A DNA stretch of 64,000 nt from Bathymodiolus brooksi (taxonomy: Eukaryota > Mollusca > Bivalvia > Mytilida > Modiolidae): the NCBI GenBank assembly GCA_963680875.1, contig OY804577.1, forward strand, positions 106,403,906-106,467,905. Reading direction: 5' to 3'. Each line of letters starts with the position of its first letter. Position 1 is the first letter of the stretch. Positions 46,438 through 56,630 of this stretch are shown here, in pieces. Both the position numbers and the translations under genes were made by a program. The notes beneath the pieces are model-generated. The model was not told the DNA's origin, made no database searches, and worked only from the letters and a program-made list of their open reading frames with translations.

Positions 46438-46558
46438 GGTTTGAAGATGCCACGGCAGAAAAGGACAGAAAGACAAACAATGATTTACAAAACACTACGC
46501 CGTAAAGCAGTTCGAACCCCACAAAGACCGGGGGTGAATTCAGGTGCTAATTAATCCT
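46438..46558 (-). repeat. Rep-A copy, reverse, shortened
   Basis: 'ggtttgaagatgccacggca', 'agacaaacaatgatttacaa', 'gcagttcgaaccccacaaag' and 'accgggggtgaattcaggtg'. Confidence 0.75.
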
Positions 46559-46692
46559 TTGTGGTCATCCAAAAACAACACGACGATTCTTTAAAATATA
46601 ATATTAATATTTAATATTATTGTGTGAGAGGTTTCATTTCTTTACAATAAATATGCTTTTAGTTGAAATAAACAGAGACAATATTCTAGCTA

Positions 46693-46957
46693 GGATTAAG
46701 GTTATGTTGATTAACGCCACTTTCAACAATATTTCAGTTATATCGTGGCGATCATTTTTATTGGTGGGAGGAAACGGAGTACCCGGAGAAAACCACCGAC
46801 CTGTTGCAAATCACTGACAAACTATCACATAATGTTGTATCGAGTACACCTCACTATGAATGGGATTCGAACTGACAACTTTAGTGGTGATAGGAACTGA
46901 TTGCACAGGTAATTGTAAATCCATCTACCATACAATCCCGACCACAACGGCGCCTTA
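46693..46957 (-). mobile_element. SINE-1, near full-length, reverse
   Basis: 'gattaacgccactttcaaca', 'atcgtggcgatcatttttat', 'ggagaaaaccaccgacctgt', B box complement 'gggattcgaactgac', 'tgattgcacaggtaattgta' and 'cgaccacaacggcgcc'. Confidence 0.9.
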
Positions 46958-47354
46958 TTCTAGTTAGAAAACACTTTTTTGCAAAATGCAGTCATAATTT
47001 CTGCGCCCGCGCACTGTTGTTTCAGAGACCTAGCACTATATAACTCCAACAAAGCGTGTTGTCTAGTATAATATATAAGATTTTATCGTTACGTAACAGT
47101 AATCTGACAGTATCATTAAACTTTATCCTACGGTTATATAATTTTACAATATTGCCCTATTAATTGTTATCTTCACTTGTGCTTAGTCATTTATTGTTGT
47201 TACGTCACAGATGATAATAAACTATTAAACAGATTTTCTATATTTTTTTTTATTAAAAAGCAAAGCTGTATAACACTAAGAAAACATATTCCACGGATAA
47301 AATGTGTTTCAATAATCCTTTGATTCTGGAATTGCTCGTACTTTGCTATGTTTG

Positions 47355-47490
47355 GTCCCATAAATGTAGCTTAACCCCGCCACTTTTAATTGAAGTGCCT
47401 GTACCAAAACAGGAAAGTTAGCAGCAGTCAAGTATTCGTGTGTTAGGGATGCTATTTTTTTCCCTATTTCTACGATTTTTCTTTTTGATT
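47355..47490 (-). repeat. Rep-C copy, reverse
   Basis: 'aaccccgccacttttaattg' + 'aagtgcctgtaccaaaacag' + 'gaaagttagcagcag', 'gtgtgttagggatgc' and 'cctatttctacgatttttct'. Confidence 0.75.
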
Positions 47491-47547
47491 TGCTAAATAT
47501 TCATTAAAGTAATTATATAAATCGGAAGAGAATATATACGGGGTCTC

Positions 47548-47607
47548 TCTCCGCCATGCCATAGCTGAAATATTGTTGAAAGTGGCGTTAAGCACCATAA
47601 ACCCTCT
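47548..47607 (+). mobile_element. SINE-1 3'-end scrap
   Basis: 'ctccgccatgccatagctga' + 'aatattgttgaaagtggcgt' + 'taagcaccataaaccc'. Confidence 0.75.
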
Positions 47608-47789
47608 TAAAGATCTCATTTCTGGTTGAAAAATCAGTTCATATAAAATAAATTTTCTCTAATTTGCATTTATAGTAAGGTATGGTTTTTTTTTGGCTTT
47701 CCATGAGCTACTATGCAATGTGTGATGAATTTATATCAATAGCTCTTTAAAGAATTACTGTAAGAAGGTTAAAATTTAGGACTTTCGAT

Positions 47790-50700
47790 ATTAGTACGGG
47801 AACGATTCTAAAAAATACGCGTACTTTTCGAGTTTAATGGACCTACATACCTCACGGCTGATATTTTGCAAGATGATTAGGTATACATTATATTATCATT
47901 TAAACCCTGTCGTAGAATTTTCCGATGGTGCATTTTTTTGTTAGAGCTCTTGAAAGTGAAATTTCGTAGATTTTTCAAAATACAACTTCAATTACCAAAA
48001 GGCTGTAAGAACATTAAACAAAGTAAATTGTTGACACAAAAAAGGTATTGTCAGAATTTTCAAAGAACAAGCAAACATTTCAACATAGAAGATTTAGCAT
48101 CTGACGGATAGTTAAATAAGTATTGAGCATTTCTCGGAAGAATGTGAAAGCTTTTTCCGATTGCAGTACCTGTCATTGCGAATATAATTTAATGAATTAC
48201 GCGTAGATAGTTTTTTGGTGAATAAATTTGTATATTTATCAGTTCTTTCACACTCTATAATTACAAATCACACAAAAAGGTACAAATTTAACTTTAAAAC
48301 AGCAATTTTTCGAAACCACTGACTCATTAAATTTATGAACGTTTTCGTTCTCGTTACTTTCCCCTGTATTAATTTCACCCTTATTCATGACAATATGCGT
48401 GTCTTGAAGTCTTGAAGTTTTGACATTATCGTTGGAATACGTTTGTGAAATACATAAATCATTCTTGAGTTTAAAAGTGTTTTGTGCAATTTTTTTTTAA
48501 ATGTATGGTTTTTTAAGTGGGTTTTACTTTTTTGGTTTGGTGGTTTAGTTAGCATTTTAGTACCGATCGGAATAGACATGAAATGTTCCGGAAAAAGTTT
48601 CGTCCTGTATATATAGTCCTGAACACTTGAAGTTGTATATTGTTGTTTAAATTTGTTTTATGATATACCTTAATTTTGTTTTGTGTTGAATTTAAGATTG
48701 TTTTGTACCAGTTTTTATACCGATGTGGTCATTTTAATTTGTCACTTATTGCCAATCAGACTATATCTGATTCGTTCTTGAAAATGTGTAGTCCCGTAAA
48801 GTTTGCTCACTCACTATCGAAAAAGAGTCGAACGGTCAGCAGTTGGGAATTATGCATAATTTGTCAGATCTCTTGCGATGATACTCTATCTAAGGCAAGC
48901 GAAAAGGGGAAATGTACCTTATTTAAAGCTGTTGGCTTGAGGTAAGATGATGTCCATCACCGTCTTCATGACGAATTTGATTCACTTGATTTGATTCCAA
49001 CTGATAGGATACAGTATCATAGATCCTACTATAAAAGCTACACAAGCAAAATAAATTTAGAAAAAATTGAACCAGTTGAAGCACAAATGAATGCCTCTGC
49101 CTGTGGCTTGGTGAGAACATCAGAATATATTTGTGTAAAGACCCGCTCAATGACTGCTCCATTTGATTGGTCTCAATGCATATTTTGTAAACAGAAAAGT
49201 TACAAAAAAGATAGGAATTTAAAGCGCGTCGAATCTAAAGATCGAATCAAAAACATACTCCATGCTGTGAATAACAAGTCCGATTTCGATATGGTTAGTT
49301 TAATTCAGTCAGTTGACAATTTCTTGGAAAATGCATTGTATCACTCGTCATGCATAGCGAACTACCTTTTAAACATGAAATCAGACACTGTTCCAGTCGA
49401 AAAAGAGTCTGAGCATGCAGGTGCTTTTCAGCAATTCATAGATAGCCTACGAGATGATCTCTTTGTTAACAAAAAGGCATTTTCTATGTCTTTCTTGCTT
49501 GATAAGTTCTGTTCCTTTCTCCCACCAAACATTGCTAGCAAATATACAACTTCAAAATTGCAGCAAAAGTTACTCAACTACTTTGGAAACGCCATTATTG
49601 TTGAAAAGCAATGTGGACAGGGTAAATCTAATACAGTATTCAGTAGTTCAATCACTGTGTCTGAGGCTATTCACCCTGCAAACAATCTAAAAGCCGAACT
49701 GAAATTTACAGAGTTGGAGACAAGTTTTGAACACACTCAGTCGAAATCTGTCAGATCTGTATGACCCAAAAGGTAGTCCTAAGTCTGTTCAGAGATCTAA
49801 ATAAACTCAATTAGCTTTGTCAAAAGATTCCTCTCTTGTCAAACTTCCTCCATCTGAAGCAGCATTTAGACAACACATACTTCGAGTTGCATTCCAAGTG
49901 TATGTATGGACGGACACATGCTAATGAAGCTAAGCCACCGTCTAGGTCACCTTTAGAGTATGGATGGAGAAATGAGAACAAATACTTAATGCCAAAGTAC
50001 TTTGAAGGACCCATGACGTCTGACTTCTTGCAAGACCTTGTATGTATGTGTAAAGGCAAGTCCATTTGCAGCAAAAATTGTGTTTGCGTTGAACAAAATT
50101 TATCGTGTACGAGCATCTGCGGTTGTCAAGGAAATGAAGAATGTAGAAATCAGCTGTCACACCAATTGTCGGTAGCTGAAAATTTGGGAAACGACGAGGA
50201 TTGTCCAAGCGACATCTAAAGCAGATACCTGACTGAAATAAAAAAAAAAAGAAAAAAATAAGAAATCTGCCATTGGTCTCAGACCTTGACGCGATTGGTG
50301 GGCTTTCAACTAACATGAGACCTCTGTAAAAGTCATAGTATACTTTTTACCATTGTAGTTATGCTCTTTTATTAAAAGTAAATCAATTGTTGTCCTACTT
50401 TTAGGTTGGTGTGGTAGAGTTTAGACTTCATACACCGCGTTATTTCTCGTAAGATTTTTATGAAACTTTCCAGAAAATATCTTCACATACTATATTTTTC
50501 TATGATTAAGCTCCATTTGCAATTTTTGTATTTTCTTTTTCAATTTTGATGCACAAATTTCAAAAATACATTTTTTGTACTTCCCGACGTCAGGGGCATA
50601 TATCAGTAGCCTTTACCCGATATTTCCAAACAAAAAAGAAATTATTTGATCAAAAACATAGCACTCTACATAATGCCAGCATTTTTTAATTGTAATAGTA

Positions 50701-50950
50701 AACTGTTTTCAAGGAAAATAACCATTATATAAAAAAAATTGCGATTTTCGACATTTTCCCCAAATGACCTTTAACCCCAATATTGCAAAAACTGCACCAT
50801 AGTGGAACTCTACGACAGGGCTTCATCGAAGCACCTCGGTAATATCTTTTAAATAAGACCAAAAGTAGCCGTGAGGTATTCCGGTCCATTAAATTTTCGA
50901 TTTCTACTTGATTTTTCCTCCACTATATGAATATTGTGCCCGTTATGACT
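47790..50950 (+). mobile_element. ~3.1-kb element with long imperfect TIRs carrying a CXC-domain gene remnant
   Basis: 47833-47932 and 50793-50893 are inverted copies: 'tttaatggacctacatacct' + 'cacggct' on the left is matched by 'agccgtgaggtattccggtc' + 'cattaaa' on the right, and further in 'ccctgtcgtagaattttccg' + 'atggtgca' by 'tgcaccatagtggaactcta' + 'cgacaggg'. Outside these a weaker match ('tagtacgggaac' / 'gtgcccgttatg') suggests the true ends lie near 47790 and 50950. The only coding remnant inside is the CXC-domain pseudogene (about 48676-50219). No transposase catalytic motif was recognised, so the class is unassigned and no target duplication was established. Confidence 0.7.
48676..50219 (+). 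pseudogene. CXC (tesmin/TSO1-like cysteine-rich) domain protein, decayed
   Basis: Three open stretches belong to one protein order. 48676-48945 has CIICQ in a zinc-finger-like context. The same frame continues after one TAA (48943-48945) to 49764, with a YHRSYY stretch and a second CIFCKQK...YHSSC finger. After a frame change near 49735-49800, LPPSEAAFRQHI reads at about 49848-49885. After another near 49905-49920 comes EYGWRNEN, then a cysteine-rich CMCKGKSICSKNCVCVEQN block (about 50047-50103) and CTSICGCQG. I recall this layout (paired Cys/His motifs, HLKQH region, YGW, CXC block) from large multicopy uncharacterised protein families of molluscs, cnidarians and echinoderms; the function is unknown, with DNA binding inferred from CXC domains elsewhere. 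One stop and two frameshifts make it non-functional unless assembly errors or unusual splicing are involved ('ggcttgaggtaag' at the stop is also a possible splice donor). Confidence 0.65.
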
Positions 50951-51334
50951 AAGTAAACAATTTTATTGATGAAATTTGTGTAACTCCGAGAATTCTTTGT
51001 TAGTATATTAAGATGTTATTATATGGTGAATTCAGAAAAGCCGGAAGGCTAATATAGGCGTCTCTCCTCGATGTTGAATGTGATATGAAAATTTACATAA
51101 TATAGCATATGTATATATACTTCTAATTCCATTAAAACTTAAAAAGGCTTAATGTTATTTGGGGGAAATTTTATCATGTTGCCTAAAAGTATATAGCAGA
51201 GATATTTGATACAAAATAGTAAAGGCGATATATTCTTTAAATAATCAATCTGCATTTTTTTTTTATTAATATTGAGGAAATCAATAGACTTTTTAATTAA
51301 CGTTTTCATCATGGATGAATCGTCATCTTAAACA
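50951..51334. other. intergenic, nothing recognised
   Basis: AT-rich, with no coding similarity. Confidence 0.4.
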
Positions 51335-51590
51335 GGGCTGTCAAGTTTCGGACATCCAAATGCTATTTAGCAAAATTTTTACAGGTCCGTAACGTTTCGG
51401 GAATCCAAATGATATTTTACAAAATTTATAAAGGGCTGTCACGTTTCGTAAATCCAAATGCCATTTTACAAAATTCATACAAAGACGTCAAGTTTCAGAA
51501 ATCCAAATACCATTTAAAAAAATTTTTACAGGCTGTCAAGATTCGGAAATACAAATGCCATTTTTTTCCAAATTTGTAAAGTACCAATGC
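51335..51590. repeat. 49-bp tandem array, ~5 copies
   Basis: The unit is 'ggctgtcaagtttcggaaat' + 'ccaaatgccattttacaaaa' + 'tttttaca'. The 'gtttcg' marker recurs at 49-bp spacing (51345, 51394, 51443, 51492, about 51540). The units are moderately diverged. Confidence 0.85.
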
Positions 51591-52187
51591 AAAATATAAA
51601 ACATCATAAGAATTTTCCCGGAATGTGGAAGTAAAAATGTGACTAAAAAGGGGTTAGGGTTATTATGGGCCCGTATTCATATAGCCACTTAAGTTAAGAT
51701 TTTCCTAAGGAAACACTTAAGTTAAGGAAACTCCACCCATTTTACTTAAGTGGTATTCATAAAACTTCTTATCTTAAGTATTTCCTAAGAATAACCTTAA
51801 GTTAAGGAAACCCCGCCCATCATACTTAAGTGGTATTCATAAACGTCCTTAAACTAAGAAAACACTTAAGATGTCCCTTAACTTTAAGGTAGATGGGTAG
51901 GTTCCTCAAGTTTTCCTGAATTGCTATTTATATTGATTGCGAGTTATGAAAGTGATATTGTATGAATAAAAAGATAACAACAAACCATATTAGCAATATT
52001 TCATAGGCATTCGAGTTTATCATCAAATCCATATCATATCTTACATGTACATAAAATTCACCATCAAGGTCATTTTCCGGATGAGTAAATATGTTTACAA
52101 CCGTACCATTTGATGACACGTGCTTTGCGGGTATATGAAATAGGCATAATTAAAGCTTACTAGTATTGCATTATTACCAATACAAAC

Positions 52188-52556
52188 ATGTTCCATGTCG
52201 GACGTTTTCGGTTGTTTCATGCTGGGAGAAGAGCTTTATGTAGAGAGCGAGTATTCAGAGACCGTACAAAACCTCTTGATATCTACGATGACTTCGAGTT
52301 AATAGACAAATACAGATTTGACCGACAGTATATTATGATGATATGTGATATGTTACAGGATGACTTAGAAAGCAGTACATTTAGGAATCGAGCCTATTTT
52401 TTTTGTGTGTTTTATTTACATGTTATTTCCATACAGTCACTAAGATTAGTTTCGTATATAACTTTTGAACGTAAAATCCTCCAAATAGATGAGGGAGGTG
52501 CATCCAAACTCAAAAGTGGGAAGTTGTGGAACATTATGATTGTGTGTCCCTGTTAA
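52188..52556 (+). pseudogene. PIF/Harbinger transposase, N-terminal fragment (element A)
   Basis: Residues 1-69 match the start of HARBI1-like transposases, which cut and paste the element through a DDE nuclease domain. Seen here are RERVFRDRTKPLDIYDDFEL and YRFDRQYIMMICDMLQDDLE. After about 52394 the frame runs 53 codons into unrelated sequence and stops. The helix-turn-helix is incomplete and all DDE residues (normally in the following ~200 residues) are missing, so no enzyme can be made. The start at 52188 is the conserved MFH, also used in element B. Confidence 0.8.
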
Positions 52557-52590
52557 ACATACATGTACCTAAATTTTAAAGAAATATAAT

Positions 52591-52695
52591 TGTCGACGAA
52601 GTAATTGTTGCTCTTAAAACGTCCTTTCTTTTCTCGTATTCCTCCATTAGTGTCATCTTCTCTCAATCGGTCAAGTTTGGCTTTCTCTTAGACAT
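52591..52695 (-). pseudogene. Myb/SANT-like partner of Harbinger, start only (element A)
   Basis: Reading from 52695 leftwards gives MSKRKPNLTD, a TGA stop at codon 11, then EKMTLMEEYEKRKDVLRA in the same frame. It aligns with the better preserved copy at 54582-54307. Autonomous PIF/Harbinger elements encode such a DNA-binding helper beside the transposase. Broken by the stop and by deletion of the rest. Confidence 0.7.
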
Positions 52696-53083
52696 GTTTA
52701 ATAGTTAAAAGATTTTGATACGACTTCAGTTTTATTTATATATGTATGTATGTATTGAATTGGTCAAGCAATGCACGTAAAAATAGTGTAAGCGGGAATT
52801 GAAATACAATACAAAATATTTATTGACAATGAAATCAATCATCAATGTACAATAATAGCTTAAGAACTGTGTGTCCTCTTTTCATTCATATATTTACATT
52901 TACTTAATGGTAAAATACGAGAAGTTCTGTAGTTTCAAATACTTAAGTATTCTTTAGTTAAGGAACCACTTAAGATATTTTATGAATACCACTTAAGTAT
53001 CTTCCTTAACTAAGGAAATCCTTAGGAAAATCTTAGTCTAAGGAACACTTAAGTTAAGAAGTTTTATGAATACGGGCCATGGT

Positions 53084-53240
53084 GTTTAACGCCACTTTCA
53101 ACAATATTTCAGCTATATCGTGGCGGTCAATTTTATTGATGGGGGAAACCGGAATAACCGGAGAAAACCACCAACCTTCCGCAAGTCAGTGACAAGCTTT
53201 ATCACACAATGTTGTATCGAGTACACCACTCGAGTCCAGC
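53084..53240 (-). mobile_element. SINE-1, head missing, reverse
   Basis: 'ggtgtttaacgccactttca', 'atcgtggcggtcaattttat', 'ggagaaaaccaccaaccttc' and 'gttgtatcgagtacaccac'. It lies between the two Harbinger elements, and its 'atggtg' end overlaps the ATG target duplication of element A. Confidence 0.88.
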
Positions 53241-53878
53241 AATGACGCATATTACTGATGACAACCTCGTTCATATAAACCTGATATATATTCATTGTAC
53301 AATTCCTTTTTTAGAAATACCATCAAGTAACAATACTATTGATCATTCTTCTTTATCCATAACAATTACTTCAGGGCCCGTATGCATCAAGCTACTTAAG
53401 TTAAGATTTTCCTTAGAAAACACTTAAGCTAAGGTAACTCCTCCCATTTTACCTAAGTGGTATGCATAAAACTGCTTAAGCTAATAATTTCCTTAGTAAA
53501 ATCTTAGTTTTAAATAGCTCCATCCATCCCACGTCAGTGGAATGCATAAAGCTCCTTAAAATAAAAATACATTTAAGTTTTCACTTAAATCTAATGTACC
53601 TATTGAGGTATCTTAAATATGTAAAATGCAGCGACTTCGAACCAATTAACAACGAAAAATTGTCAATATCAATGGGTATATTGTCCGAAATATTTTGTAT
53701 GGGCTCTAATTATTAATTAATTTATATCTCAACAGAAAGTATACGTAACTTTCCGGGGCAGTTAATTGATTTATTGCGTCAAAAATATCAATATTCGTTG
53801 TTGGAACTACAAGTCTTGTTTTTCAAATTAAAAATGTCCACGTACCTGTACATACATGTATATTAAGATCAACCTGTT

Positions 53879-54130
53879 ATGTAAATCTATTGTCAAAACT
53901 CTCCATTATTTTTAAGGAATGGAGAGTTATTGTTCTCTTTGTACTTTAGATACTATACACAGACTTTTCTTTGTTACAAGATTAATAAGTAATAAAATTG
54001 ATAAAGTACAATGGGTGGATTTTAAGTTGGAGAATGTCCTCGTATCTCTCCATTCCTTAAAAACAATGGGCCTCGGCTCCATTATTTTTAAGGAATGGAG
54101 AGTTACTCGGACACTCTCCTATACGTATCT
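53879..54130 (+). mobile_element. HP2, copy 2, nested in Harbinger B
   Basis: 'gtaaatctattgtcaaaact' + 'ctccattatttttaagga' opens it and 'cggacactctcctatac' closes it; this is the reverse complement order of the copy at 15957-16246. Hairpin ends 'ctctccattccttaaaaaca' / 'tttttaaggaatggagag'. About 40 bp of the core present in the other copy is missing. The open frame across it matches the one in copy 1 only because the DNA is the same repeat. Confidence 0.8.
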
Positions 54131-54211
54131 CATGACAAGCGTGCAGTTCATGCTATGTAACATTTTCATTGCCCATATAAACTCATTTCAAGATTAGAAA
54201 TTGCCATTACA

Positions 54212-54349
54212 ATGTTTCATGTTAACCGGTATCGAATGCTAGAAGCTAGGAGGTCTATGAGAAGGGAACGTATCTTTAGAGATAGAACTAATCCATTAGA
54301 AATATATCATGATTTGGAATTAATTGAAAGACTTAGATGTAATGAAACC
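54212..54349 (+). pseudogene. PIF/Harbinger transposase, N-terminal fragment (element B)
   Basis: MFHVNRYRMLEARRSMRRER followed by IFRDRTNPLEIYHDLELIER aligns residue for residue with the start of element A's transposase. About 45 codons survive before the deletion joint; the same frame then runs across the antisense strand of the Myb-like open frame to 54634 without meaning. No catalytic residues remain. Confidence 0.78.
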
Positions 54350-54582
54350 TCAGTTTTTGCGGTAGCACATATATTGTCCCATTTTTTCTGTATTTCTTTA
54401 ATGTCTCTATTTGCGGAATTCCCGGCATTTACTATGCTTGCAATTTCCTGCCATGCCCTATTTTTGTCCCCAGAAGTTATCGACGAGGAAAATTTTGCTT
54501 TCAAAATAACTTTTCTCTTCTCGTACTCTTCCAACAATACAACTTTTTCTCTATCTGTCAAATTTGGCTTCCGTTTAGACAT
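54307..54582 (-). pseudogene. Myb/SANT-like DNA-binding protein, N-terminal part (element B)
   Basis: A 91-codon open frame whose first ~78 residues look like a Myb/SANT-like domain: KRKPNLTDREKVVLLEEYEK, then NRAWQEIASIVNAG and IKEIQKKWDNI, a helix-helix-helix arrangement with regularly spaced tryptophans. In PIF/Harbinger elements this helper binds the terminal repeats and brings the transposase in. The last ~13 residues come from antisense transposase sequence beyond the deletion joint. The domain is unbroken, so a truncated DNA-binding peptide could in principle still be made. Confidence 0.75.
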
Positions 54583-55117
54583 TTTTTATTTTCAACAGTC
54601 ACGGTTAGTAACATTCAAACACACCCGACCTTGAATGTTTACCCGCACAAAGTAATACAAGAGTGCATTATCTATCTATTGAAAAATTAAAGCGAAATTA
54701 CCAAGGATGAGTAAATATAATATTAAACGGTAAATGGAGAAGAGTTCCGATAATTTCCACTTAAGGTTTCCTTACTCAAGTCCAAACTTAAGTAGTTATG
54801 TGCATACTACTTAATATCATCACTTAACTAAGGGACTCCTTAGTGGAATCTTAGTTTAAGGGATACTTAAGTTATGATGTCTTATGCATACGGGCCCAGA
54901 CTATTAACATCCAGCGTTATATTAGGATTGTATACCAAATTACGTTTTTCATTTTTATTGCGTCTATGCTGTCAACAGTCAAACAAGGTCTATATAGTGG
55001 CATTGATGGTCAGATGTCATCTAAAGACGATACAAAACAAAAACAATCACAGAAATTATATGTTGACCATAATTGATCAATGCTGAATCGTCTTTCAGAC
55101 ATATTCCAGGCACCACA

Positions 55118-55375
55118 CCGGCGGTTTAATGGTTAGAGTGCTCGCTTAGATTGTGGTAGATCTTGGGTTCAAGCCCTGGTCGGGTCAAACCAAAGACAAT
55201 AGAAATGGTATGTGCTGCTTCTCCGCTAAGAGGTAAGATCAAAGACTGGTTGGATCGGAATATGGATAATGTGCCCGACTAGAGCGTCATGTCTACCCGC
55301 AAGACTGTTGTTTCAGTCAGCAAGCCATTTAGCGCGTATGTCTAGTACAAAGCGCGCACCATCAGCATTTCATTG
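55118..55375 (+). mobile_element. SINE-2, tRNA-headed
   Basis: The head 'ggcggtttaatggttagagt' + 'gctcgcttag' and B box 'gggttcaagccc' (about 55165) look like a tRNA promoter pair with about 35 bp spacing. The body contains 'gtgctgcttctccgctaaga' and 'agactggttggatcggaata'. It lacks a foldable tRNA 3' half, so it is called a SINE rather than a tRNA gene. Confidence 0.65.
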
Positions 55376-55694
55376 AATGTAACATGTTCTTGTCATGATT
55401 TAGCTGGAAACTTACTCAAAGCAAATCACTCATATTCCTATCATAGGTCCTTTAATGATATGGTCATTTATATCTTTATTTTTATGTGTCCTTTTGGCAT
55501 TCTTTCTACTCATTATATTTTTATTTCAACAATGTTGGATCTAGTAGTTACATGCAGAAATGTACATATGGATTTCCAACGTTATATGTCGTGGTCGTTT
55601 TTCTATTCAATTGAAAATAAAACGCTTCCGAATGTGAATGAGATGTTACTGAATTTGACTCTATACATATAGATTATTACATGGCATCTTTCCT

Positions 55695-55795
55695 ATCTTA
55701 CCCTTTATCAGCCCTATGTTATGATATCAGCCCGAGAGCTGATAGGTTCAAGGGATGGTATATAAACGAGGGCTGAAAAAGGGTATGACATGATA
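55695..55795. repeat. imperfect hairpin
   Basis: 'cttaccctttatcagccct' is matched by 'agggctgaaaaagggtatga', with inner 'atatcagcccgagagctgat' also palindromic. Arms are interrupted. Confidence 0.55.
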
Positions 55796-56275
55796 TGATA
55801 TATTTATCATATAATTCAACAGAGGAAATAACTGATTTGTACCAAAATGTTTAGTCATTTTTGGCTAGAATTCAATACATAGTTATAGAACAAGAAATGT
55901 ATTGTTTTAATATGCAAATAAAAAAAAGGCACTATTCTTAGCACTTTCAATGTCATAAGAGAGATAATTGGCAGTTCATAATTTACTGTGCAAATATTCA
56001 ATAAAACAGTTTAATTAACTGTTTGTAAACATAGTTTTCCGCAAATTCACGAAGTTGCGTGTAATAGACTTACGAACATTGACGGAGAGGCATGTAATAA
56101 CATTCCGGAAGCATTTCATAAACTTACTTTTTCAGTCCGCTTATGCCATTCTTGTGAAACTGGGTGAAATAAACACGATTCCTCTTATTATTCTAAACAA
56201 AACTAACAATTTTATCACAGGGTAAAATTTTAGCAATATTAACTACAAGTATATGATATATAAGGTTAATAACAA
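55796..56275. other. intergenic, nothing recognised
   Basis: No gene or known repeat recognised. Confidence 0.35.
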
Positions 56276-56279
56276 AATT

Positions 56280-56515
56280 ACCGAACCCCGAACAATCTTA
56301 CAAAGGGAAAGTCAAAACTCATAAGTATATAAACAGACAAAATCAGTCAACAACCGGAAAACTGTGAAAACCGTAATGACTCTGACTTGGTACAGGCATT
56401 TCTAAAGAAATGGTGGGTTGAATCAGATTTTAAAGTGCCAAACCTCCCGCTCGCATTACGGCTCAAAGGTTCCGGCTGTCACTATAACAGTATGTATAAC
56501 AATACTGGAACAAAA
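56280..56515 (+). repeat. mussel-type dispersed repeat ('tctgacttggtacagg' unit)
   Basis: 'gaaaaccgtaatgactctga' + 'cttggtacaggcatttctaa' + 'agaaatggtgggttgaatca', then 'ccaaacctcccgctcgc'. I recall very similar units in Mytilus sequences; this supports a mytilid origin but was not checked by search. Confidence 0.6.
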
Positions 56516-56630
56516 TAGGTAAAATAGTTGTCAAAGCAGTACCAAATTCAGTGAAGTAAATGTCAAAAACACTTTTACGTCACACATTGATAAAAAAATA
56601 GTTTTGACATTTTTTTTGACTACCTTATCT

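Larger units (their letters stand above)
51668..53078. mobile_element. PIF/Harbinger deletion derivative A (1411 bp)
   Basis: Terminal inverted repeats start 'ggcccgtattcata', and ATG flanks both ends exactly (51665-51667 and 53079-53081), the 3-bp duplication expected of PIF/Harbinger. The subterminal ~150-200 bp at each end are dense in 'cttaag', 'ttaagt' and 'aaggaa' repeats. Inside are the N-terminal part of the transposase (plus) and a short start of the Myb/SANT-like partner (minus), so it derives from an autonomous two-gene element by internal deletion. A SINE-1 copy starts right at its right edge. Confidence 0.9.
53375..54896. mobile_element. PIF/Harbinger deletion derivative B (1522 bp)
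   Basis: Ends 'ggcccgtatgcat' (53375) and its inverse 'atgcatacgggcc' (to 54896) are flanked by CAG on both sides (53372-53374 and 54897-54899). Subterminal 'cttaag'-rich repeats, an N-terminal transposase piece and an antisense Myb/SANT-like open frame have the same layout as element A, but the deletion joint differs and element HP2 is nested inside at about 53879-54130. Confidence 0.9.

Noticed and set aside
51640..51670. telomere-like 'ggggttagggttatta'
   Set aside because: A single TTAGGG occurrence, not an array; it adjoins a Harbinger target site.
53919..54197. open frame shared with 15944-16198 as a conserved small protein
   Set aside because: Both lie in copies of HP2; the similarity is that of the DNA repeat, with indels that do not respect the frame.
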